The notes under the pieces were generated by a model that was not told the origin of the DNA, did no database searches, and was given only the letters and a program-made list of their open reading frames with translations. This document shows positions 57,919-64,000 of a stretch of DNA of 64,000 nt, piece after piece. The first letter of the stretch is position 1; the number at the start of each line of letters is the position of its first letter. The DNA is taken from NCBI GenBank assembly GCA_025992705.1, contig DAJPGJ010000001.1, forward strand, positions 62,001 through 126,000, written 5' to 3'. This stretch comes from Coriobacteriaceae bacterium. GTDB taxonomy: Bacteria; Actinomycetota; Coriobacteriia; Coriobacteriales; QAMH01. The position numbers and the translations under genes were made by a program.

Positions 57919-59873
57919 CGCGTCCCCCTTCCCGCAGCGCGTCAGTGGGGCATATCTTGCAGCAGAGCTCGCAACCGTAGCACAGCGATGCATCCACGGC
58001 CACGTGGCCATCCTCGACCACGAGAGCAGGACAGCCAAGCTGCTTGATGCAGACGCGGCAGTCAATGCAGGCATCGAGGTCAAGCTCAACGGCTGGATGC
58101 CGTGGCGGCTCGAGATAGATGCAGGGCGACTTGAAGATGATGGCACGCACGCCCGTCTTGTCGATGGCATCGCGCACCGTCTGCACGGCAGCCTCGAAGT
58201 CGAGCGGATCGACGATTGCGCACTCGACATCGAGCGCTTCGAGAATGCGCGGGATGCTGAGCGCGGGCACGTCGTTGCCCATCATCGTGTGGCCTGTGCC
58301 CGGATGCGGCTGCTGGCCGGTCATGGCCGTCGTCGAGTTGTCGAGTATACACACGATCATATCGTGCTGGTTGTAGACGGCGTTGACGACGCCCGTGATG
58401 CCGCTGGCAAAGAAGGTCGAATCGCCCACGAAGCCAAACGCGAGCGTGCCAGGGTCAGCCGTCTCGATACCCTGCGCGACGGTGATGCCACCGCCCATGC
58501 ACAGGCATGTGTCGACCATGTCGAGCGGTGCGGCATTGCCGAGCGTGTAGCACCCGATGTCACCGCAGAAGACGGCCTTGCGTTTGCCCACGGCACGTTT
58601 GACGGCATAGAAGCTTGCGCGATGCGGGCAACCCGCGCATAACACGGGAGGGTCGCGGTGGGAGATCAGGTTTGTCGACGGGATGTGCCAGGGGGTCTGA
58701 CCCCCTGGCACACGCCAATGTGCCAGGGGGTCTGACCCCCTGGCACATCCCGTCGACAAAATCCGCGAGCACGTCGCAAATGGCCTCGACGCTCTGCTCG
58801 CCTGCATAGCCAAAGTAGCCATCGAGCTTGCCATGGATGGTGTTGGGCAAGAACTCGAACCCACAGAGGAAGTTGAGCTCGCGCTCGATGACGGGATCGA
58901 GCTCCTCGACACAGATGACCTCGTCAACCGCCTCGAGAAACTCGGTCGCGAGTTTGGCGGGGAAGGGATAGGGCGTCCCGATTTTGAGGACAGGCAGCTC
59001 GAGTCCGCACATCTCGAGGGCTTCCATGACGTAATGATACGAAACGCCACCGCAGGCGATGCCGAGCGCGAAGCGCGACTCGCCACGCTGCTCGAATGCA
59101 TGAGTCGCCTCCTCACGTGACATGCCGGAGATCTCGATACGGTTGGGGCGATAGCCGAAGGAGAGCTCATCGGCAATGGCCGCCGCGCGCTCCTCGACCT
59201 TGCCATGGTTCAGAAAGCTCGTGCGCGGGAAAACGACCCAGCGCTGCGTGTCCTTCACAAAGCCGCTCGGGACATGCCGCTCCCAGGCGGCATCATCGTC
59301 ATCTCGCGTGGGATTTGCGAACTCTGCCCCGCAATCGGCTACGCCGCCACGCGTCTTGACGGTGCCGCAGGCGTGGCTTACGCGCGTGGTCGGGCGCACG
59401 ATAACGGGCGTATGGTGGCGCTCGGAGAGCTCGAAGGCATCCTGGATCATGCCGTACGCCTCGCCGGGGCTCGCCGGGTCGAAGATCGGCACCTTGGCAA
59501 ACTGCGCAAAATTGCGTGTGTCCTGCTCGGTCTGACTCGAGATGGGGCCGGGATCATCAGCCACGACGATGACGAGCCCACCCTCGACGCCGATGTACGA
59601 GAGCGTCATGAGCGGATCGCTCGCGACGTTGAGACCGACCTGTTTCATCGTGACGAGGGCCCGTGCGCCGGCATAGGCCGCTCCCGCGGCAGCTTCGAGG
59701 GCGGCTTTCTCGTTGGTAGACCACTCGACATGGATGGAGCCATCGTTGTGCTTGGCGATGGTCTCAAGCACCTCGGTCGAGGGCGTGCCAGGATACCCGC
59801 TCACGAAGTTGACGCCCGCGTGCATAGCGCCGAGCCCGAGGGCCTCGTTTCCCATGAGCAACTTAACTGGCAT
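57911..59873 (-). pseudogene. iorA: Indolepyruvate:ferredoxin oxidoreductase alpha subunit, frameshifted with in-frame palindromic insert
   Basis: The N-terminal part (ATG 59873 after GAGGAGATA) reads GYPGTPSTEVLETI ... to DVLADFVD and then enters an inverted-repeat insert. Inserted bases add 26 codons in frame, after which the protein continues KPDLPPRP and then leaves frame: PVLCAGCPHRASFY, GDIGCYTLG, GDSTFFASGI and the two C-terminal clusters CIDCRVCIKQLGCP and CYGCELCCKICP are in the +1 frame. The total of 1963 nt is one over a multiple of three. Removing the 78-bp insert and one base gives about 627 codons, the normal size. Either a pseudogene or a sequencing error; the insert itself is not the cause of the shift. 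Confidence 0.85.
58671..58760. mobile_element. REPIN-like paired palindromic element inside iorA
   Basis: Two 27-bp palindromes (GTGCCAGGGGGTC around a single base) lie within larger arms that pair over 42 bp (one mismatch), from TTTGTCGAC to GTCGACAAA. GTCGAC flanks both ends, as a six-base target duplication would. The inserted part (72 bp plus one GTCGAC copy) is 78 bp, so the iorA frame stays open through it. Element type resembles REP doublets (REPIN). Confidence 0.85.
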
Positions 59874-60000
59874 GTCGTATCTCCTCGTCTGCGCCTTCTC
59901 GTCAGGCTTTCCGATAGCGTTTGCGTGCCGAGTCGTGTGCTCGGCGCAGTTCGATACATGGTACCATCTATCGCACGTTCACCTTACCTTGGAGTTTCGC

Positions 60001-61539
60001 ATGGAAATTCGCTATATCGACACGCGTGGTAACACACAGGAACCCTTGACCTTTAGTGAGGCGCTTCTGAAGGGGATTGCCTCGGGAGGAGGCCTTTTCG
60101 TTCCCGAGAAGCTGCCTTCGATGACGCTCGACGAGATCGTCTCGCTCGCCGACATGCCCTATGCCGAGCGGGCGGCGTTCGTGTATGAGCGCTTCGGCGT
60201 TGACTTTGGCGATACGGAGCTCAACGAGCTCATGCAACATGCGTATAACGAGAACTTCGACACGCCGGACATCTGCCCGGTCGTCACCGTTGCCGATGGC
60301 ATGCATGTGCTCGAGTTGTGGCATGGCCCCACGTGCGCCTTCAAGGACATGGCGCTCCAGTGTCTGCCGGTGTTCTTCTCGGCATGCGTTGACAAGCATC
60401 GTGCTGCGGGCGGTGCGGATAACGATTATCTCATCGCCGTGGCAACGAGCGGTGATACCGGCAAGGCGGCCTTGCAGGGTTTTGCAGACCGCGACCATAT
60501 CTCCATTGTCGTCTTCTATCCAGACGGTGGCGTGAGCGATATCCAGTTCAAGCAGATGGCCACGCAAGAGGGCGACAACGTCTGCGTCTATGGCGTACGC
60601 GGCAACTTCGATGATTGCCAGACGAGCGTCAAGCGCATGTTCGACGATGCGACCTTCAACGCGCACTTGCTCGACACACGCAATATCGCATTGTCCTCGG
60701 CCAACTCGATCAACTGGGGCCGCCTGCTGCCGCAGGTCGTGTACTACATCAGCGCATATTCCATGATGGTCAAGGACGGCGTTGTGGCCGCCGGTGACCC
60801 CATTGACGTGACGGTTCCCACGGGCAACTTCGGCAATATTCTCGCCTGCTGGTATGCCAAGCAGCTCGGCGTGCCCATCGACCACATCGTCTGCGCGAGC
60901 AACGCCAATCGCGTGCTCGCCGACTTCATCGAGACGGGCGTTTACGATATCAGCGACCGGCCCTTCATGCTCACGCCCTCACCTTCGATGGACATTCTCG
61001 TCTCGAGCAATCTCGAGCGCCAGCTCTTCGAGCTCACGGGGCGTAATGCCGCAGCCATCCAGGGATGGATGGATGACCTGCGTGAGAAGCGCCGCTTCGA
61101 GCTTGACGAGGAGACCTTCGCCGCGCTCCAGCAGAATTACCGCGCGGGTTCAGTCGACAGCGACACGTGCCTGCAGATCATTCATGACGTCTTCGAGCAA
61201 CATGACTACCTGCTCGATCCGCACACGGCTGTCGCATGGAAGGTCGCCGAACAGCAAAAGGGCGACAACCCCATGCTCATTGCCTCGACGGCCAACTGGG
61301 CGAAGTTCGGCAGCAACGTGTATCGGGGACTAGCCGGTATCCCGGCAGACGAGCCGCTTCCCGCTGACGTGGAGGAGCTTACCGATGTGCAGCTCAACCG
61401 CAAGGTGTATGAGATGACGCGCGTCTGCCCCATTCCGCCGCAGCTCGATGAGCTCGACGACAAGGCAATCCGCTTCACGACGGTGATCGACGGAGACGTG
61501 ACGGCAATCGAAGATGCGGTTACCGATTTCATAGGATAA
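60001..61539 (+). CDS. thrC: Threonine synthase
   Basis: A 512-residue PLP enzyme: YIDTRGNTQEPLTFSEALLK, HGPTCAFKDMALQ (PLP lysine in FKD) and VATSGDTGKAALQGF are the family motifs; the long form found in many bacteria. It converts O-phosphohomoserine to threonine in the cytoplasm. ATG at 60001 follows TTGGAG. Divergent from iorA, with 127 bp between. Other threonine genes are not in the window. Confidence 0.96.
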   Translation: MEIRYIDTRGNTQEPLTFSEALLKGIASGGGLFVPEKLPSMTLDEIVSLADMPYAERAAFVYERFGVDFGDTELNELMQHAYNENFDTPDICPVVTVADGMHVLELWHGPTCAFKDMALQCLPVFFSACVDKHRAAGGADNDYLIAVATSGDTGKAALQGFADRDHISIVVFYPDGGVSDIQFKQMATQEGDNVCVYGVRGNFDDCQTSVKRMFDDATFNAHLLDTRNIALSSANSINWGRLLPQVVYYISAYSMMVKDGVVAAGDPIDVTVPTGNFGNILACWYAKQLGVPIDHIVCASNANRVLADFIETGVYDISDRPFMLTPSPSMDILVSSNLERQLFELTGRNAAAIQGWMDDLREKRRFELDEETFAALQQNYRAGSVDSDTCLQIIHDVFEQHDYLLDPHTAVAWKVAEQQKGDNPMLIASTANWAKFGSNVYRGLAGIPADEPLPADVEELTDVQLNRKVYEMTRVCPIPPQLDELDDKAIRFTTVIDGDVTAIEDAVTDFIG

Positions 61540-61705
61540 ACACGAGCGTATGAAGGGTTAACCGTTCGCCACCGCAAATAGCCTTTGCTCAGCTTAATCT
61601 TGAAATCCGATAAAAATCTTGTTATCCATGTAGATAGCGTTAAAGGTATTTATCGGGCAATTCATCAGTGCGAATCTACAGGACAGCTTACCGAGAGGAT
61701 TCATC

Positions 61706-62056
61706 ATGGCCGATAAGAAAAATCTGCACGCACAAGTCAAACTCATGGTTAGTGCTACCGAGGATCGCAAAGGTCCGACATTTGGAAAAGGCGCGGCGAC
61801 CCTTCTCCACGGGATCGAAGAGAACGGTTCGTTGAACAAGACGGCCAAGAACCTTCACATGGCCTATAGCAAGGCGTGGAGCATGATCAAGAAGGTCGAA
61901 GAGGGCCTCGGCTTCCAGCTCATCGAGCGCTATGGCGCCCGTGGCTCCAAACTCACCGAGGACGGCGAAGAGTTCCTCAAACTCTACGATGTCTACGACA
62001 AGAAAGTCGAAGCCTACGCCGACAAGGTCTTCCGCGAGACCTTCAAGGACTTCTAG
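61706..62056 (+). CDS. ModE-like winged-helix regulator (LysR-type N-terminal domain)
   Basis: A 116-residue protein with a LysR-like winged helix (LLHGIEENGSLNKTAKNLHM, YSKAWSMIKKVEEGLGFQL) and no ligand domain. Such proteins resemble the DNA-binding half of ModE, which controls molybdate uptake; molybdate-binding domains may be supplied by another protein or absent. With two molybdoenzymes in the window a molybdenum-related role is attractive but unproven. ATG at 61706 follows a weak GAGAGG-like stretch. An AT-rich 166-bp leader precedes it. Confidence 0.8.
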   Translation: MADKKNLHAQVKLMVSATEDRKGPTFGKGAATLLHGIEENGSLNKTAKNLHMAYSKAWSMIKKVEEGLGFQLIERYGARGSKLTEDGEEFLKLYDVYDKKVEAYADKVFRETFKDF

Positions 62057-62062
62057 AGTAAC

Positions 62063-62136
62063 GTGCCTGGCACGCAGTCTCAAAAGGTAGCCAAAAGGCA
62101 TCGATTGTCGATGATTTGAGACAGCGTGCCAGGCAC
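62063..62136. repeat. REP-like inverted repeat (GTGCCTGGCACGC)
   Basis: A 22-bp arm (GTGCCTGGCACGCAGTCTCAAA) pairs with its complement at 62115-62136 with one mismatch; thirty bases lie between. The arms join the GTGCC and GTCTC signatures of two other families. Follows the ModE-like gene. Confidence 0.8.
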
Positions 62137-62166
62137 AGAGAAGCCGCCCGATGGGGCGGCTTCTCT
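62137..62166 (-). terminator. Hairpin after the second TetR-DUF5692 module
   Basis: AGAGAAGCCGCC and GGCGGCTTCTCT pair perfectly over 12 bp. It matches the hairpin at 37863-37892 in position relative to the DUF5692 stop, and can also end transcription from the ModE-like gene. Confidence 0.7.
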
Positions 62167-62192
62167 TGCGTCACGCAAGTCACGAGCCCGAG

Positions 62193-63332
62193 TTACTCGC
62201 GCTTGATGGTATCGACCTCGACATCGATTTCGTCAGCATTCTTGGCAACGTACACAAAACCGACCTCGCCATTTACAGGCAGCTCGTTGTAGGCAACCAT
62301 CTCGGCGATTTCCGCAGGAGTCGCGCTTTTGGGCTCGGTCTCGAGCAGGTAGGCGGTGTCGGCACGACGCGCCATGGCTTGCTTGAAGTCCTTCGTTCCT
62401 ACGAAGACCTCCTGCTTGTACGGGTTGACGCCAAGCTTCTTGGAGCGGTAGATGATGTAACCGAGCGCCAGGATGTTGGCGATGAGCGCGATGGAGGCGA
62501 CCACGGTATTGACGGCCGGGTCGTTCACGGACTGCACCGCGAAGATGGAGTCGTTGGCGAACATCGGCACCATCTGGCAGAACATGCACCACATCGAGAG
62601 CGTGAACGCGCGGTTCTGGATCCAACCACCCTTGTTCCACATCAGGCCCGCAATCGTCGGAGCTAGCAGCAATGCGATGCCGCAGTACCAGGAGTGGGTG
62701 GGCAGGCAGTTGTAGGTGTAGCAGAAGTTCCATAGGTCATACGCGATGATGAACACCCACGTCATGTCCGGCCACAGCATGTCCTGGCGCTTCTTGGAAA
62801 TGTAGATGCCGAACCAGCCGGTCATGCACAGGATGTTTAGCAAGCCGGCGCAGCCGTTGAGCACGTTATGCCAGCCGCCGTTGAGCAGGACGCCCTCGTC
62901 GGTGACGAAGCTCGAATCCCAGGCGACGATGGCGCTCTCGAAGTCGCTCGCGACCGCGATCAGGATGTTGATGGCCACGATCACGAACGGGAACGCCTTG
63001 AACCAGTGCGAGCGACCGATCTTTCCCCAGCTGTACTTGAGCATCATGAAGCCGATGCAGCCCGCGGTCGCTGCGTACACCTTGGCGTAGTGGAACCAGC
63101 CGCCCATGGTGGTGTACGTGGGGTTGTTGAGCGCCCACTCGGCGCCCATTGCGGCACCGACCTCGACGGCAATGCAATAGATGGTCATCGCGCCGCACAC
63201 GCCGAAGAACATAAAGCAACCGCCGAACTTGGAACGTCTGGCAAACTCGTTGAGCAGGATGAGGGCTACCAGCACCATGATGAGCCCCATCCATTGAAAT
63301 GGGGCGTTTGCCCCGTATACGTCAAACAGCAT
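62193..63332 (-). CDS. DUF5692 family multi-pass membrane protein (copy 4)
   Basis: A 379-residue protein, same length as the copy at 37962 and nearly identical in all nine helices and the core PDMTWVFIIAYDLWNFCYTY; differences cluster at residues 34-55, in the loop near 75 and in the tail (VYVAKNADEIDVEVD against VYVRKDANETEVEVD). Start ATG at 63332 follows GGAGGA, 16 bp after the tetR stop. Function unknown. The high identity over 25 kb distance suggests recent duplication or gene conversion. Confidence 0.8.
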   Translation of the reverse strand: MLFDVYGANAPFQWMGLIMVLVALILLNEFARRSKFGGCFMFFGVCGAMTIYCIAVEVGAAMGAEWALNNPTYTTMGGWFHYAKVYAATAGCIGFMMLKYSWGKIGRSHWFKAFPFVIVAINILIAVASDFESAIVAWDSSFVTDEGVLLNGGWHNVLNGCAGLLNILCMTGWFGIYISKKRQDMLWPDMTWVFIIAYDLWNFCYTYNCLPTHSWYCGIALLLAPTIAGLMWNKGGWIQNRAFTLSMWCMFCQMVPMFANDSIFAVQSVNDPAVNTVVASIALIANILALGYIIYRSKKLGVNPYKQEVFVGTKDFKQAMARRADTAYLLETEPKSATPAEIAEMVAYNELPVNGEVGFVYVAKNADEIDVEVDTIKRE

Positions 63333-63348
63333 TTCTCATCCTCCTTGT

Positions 63349-63936
63349 CTATGGCCTATCCATGTGGAGCGTCTGCGCAATTACGTCGGCGATGACGGCA
63401 TCGTCGGCATCCGGATGCTTGCGTAGATATCCGATGACACCCAATATGAGCACGTAAAACGTCTCGTACAGGTGGTCAATCCGCACGTCGTGGAGGTCCG
63501 CATAGTCACGGACGGTGGTGTCTATGATGTAGCGCGTCGTCTCGTCCGCGACACGATTCACGAACTCGAGGTAAAGCGCGGCGTTTTCGCGCGAGGACAG
63601 GGCGATATGGAAGGTGTCGTCCTCGAACAGGCCGATGCGTAGCAGCTTGACGATGGTGCTGAGCGCATGGTCGATGTCGCCTTCGATTCGACCGTCGTTC
63701 CAGTGCGCGAGCGCCTCAATGTAGTCCTGGGTGTAGTCGTCTATGACGGCAGACGTGACGGCGTCCTTGTCGGGAAAGTAGTGATAGAAGAGCGTCCGCG
63801 TGACACCCACACGCTCGGTGATGTCCTTCACGGTCGTGTGGGAGAGGCCGCGCTCCTCGTAGAGGTCGCGGGCTGCGGCGATAATCTGCGCCCTGCGCGC
63901 GTCACTGCGATTGACCGTTGCGTCGTCTGGATTCAT
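63349..63936 (-). CDS. TetR family transcriptional regulator
   Basis: A 195-residue TetR protein, close to the copy at 39118: IIAAARDLYEERGLSHTTVK, then GVTRTLFYHYFPDKDAVTSA, and matching ligand-domain helices. ATG at 63936 is used because GGGGAG lies upstream at about eight bases; an ATG at 63951 has no spacing. First gene of an operon with DUF5692 copy 4. The upstream promoter region is cut by the window end. Confidence 0.92.
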   Translation of the reverse strand: MNPDDATVNRSDARRAQIIAAARDLYEERGLSHTTVKDITERVGVTRTLFYHYFPDKDAVTSAVIDDYTQDYIEALAHWNDGRIEGDIDHALSTIVKLLRIGLFEDDTFHIALSSRENAALYLEFVNRVADETTRYIIDTTVRDYADLHDVRIDHLYETFYVLILGVIGYLRKHPDADDAVIADVIAQTLHMDRP

Positions 63937-63968
63937 GGCGCGTCTCCCCATCTCCCGATTCGCGTATT

Positions 63969-63998
63969 AGGCTATCGCTCTGGTCGACACGGGGTCAA
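63969..63998 (-). promoter_or_regulatory. Promoter of the second TetR-DUF5692 module (truncated region)
   Basis: TTGACC (63998-63993) and TAGCCT (63974-63969) on the minus strand, 18 bp apart, match the promoter at 39739-39768. The operator region expected beyond it lies past the window end. Confidence 0.55.
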
Positions 63999-64000
63999 TG

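Noticed and set aside
1..64000. CRISPR array, prophage or IS element
   Set aside because: No regularly spaced repeat array, integrase, transposase or phage structural gene was recognised anywhere in the window.

Overview
The window looks like a chromosomal segment of a GC-rich, obligately anaerobic actinobacterium of the Coriobacteriia, most probably Eggerthellaceae. This is inferred from gene content: several copies of the multi-pass membrane family DUF5692 next to TetR regulators, cytoplasmic molybdopterin oxidoreductases with ferredoxin-like partners, a large MalT-like LuxR regulator, ferredoxin-tailed aldo/keto reductases, indolepyruvate:ferredoxin oxidoreductase and frequent GTG starts. 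No phage, IS transposase, CRISPR array or rRNA was seen. One tRNA (Gly, CCC) is present.

Layout. 0-3.4 kb: start of a QueG-like protein (cut by the window edge), an MFS exporter, a YbaK/ProX deacylase, a zinc-type macrodomain protein and an odd in-frame repeat ORF coupled to it. 3.5-6.2 kb: two DUF5692 genes divergent from a TetR gene with a palindrome between them. 7.5-10.7 kb: two AgrC/AgrA-like two-component pairs, the second lacking the kinase ATPase domain and the receiver domain. 10.7-12.4 kb: an AbiE-type toxin-antitoxin pair under a perfect 38-bp inverted repeat. 12.4-20.9 kb: regulators and accessory enzymes (membrane XRE, ferredoxin-tailed aldo/keto reductase, pentapeptide protein, radical SAM/HxlR pair, tRNA-Gly, DUF1847, MFS/MerR pair). 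21-26 kb: FAD oxidoreductase - molybdopterin oxidoreductase - 4x[4Fe-4S] operon with a TipAS-type MerR upstream. 26-37 kb: UvrA-like ATPase lacking the UvrB-binding domain, a hydroxyacid dehydrogenase, MsrA, a DinJ/YafQ pair, NnrE with a ferredoxin-tailed aldo/keto reductase, and an XRE-AbrB/ABC transporter operon. 38-42 kb: a TetR-DUF5692 module, an ABC-F protein and a Phd/ParE-type pair. 42.2-45.4 kb: an AT-richer, probably acquired cassette (amidohydrolase, KdgT-like permease, LysR). 45.4-56 kb: flavin reductase, TenA, then MFS, LuxR, zinc ribbon, FKBP, FeS and molybdopterin oxidoreductase on one strand. 56-64 kb: acetate kinase, IorBA with iorA interrupted, threonine synthase, a ModE-like regulator and a second, nearly identical TetR-DUF5692 module.

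Two themes stand out. First, TetR-linked DUF5692 membrane proteins (four copies, three TetR genes) form a repeated module of unknown function; two modules share protein sequence, promoter and downstream hairpin. Second, the gaps hold at least four families of short REP/REPIN-like palindromes. One paired element sits in frame inside iorA, adding 26 codons, and a separate one-base frameshift lies just after it. Products are assigned by reading motifs and context; no database search was run.
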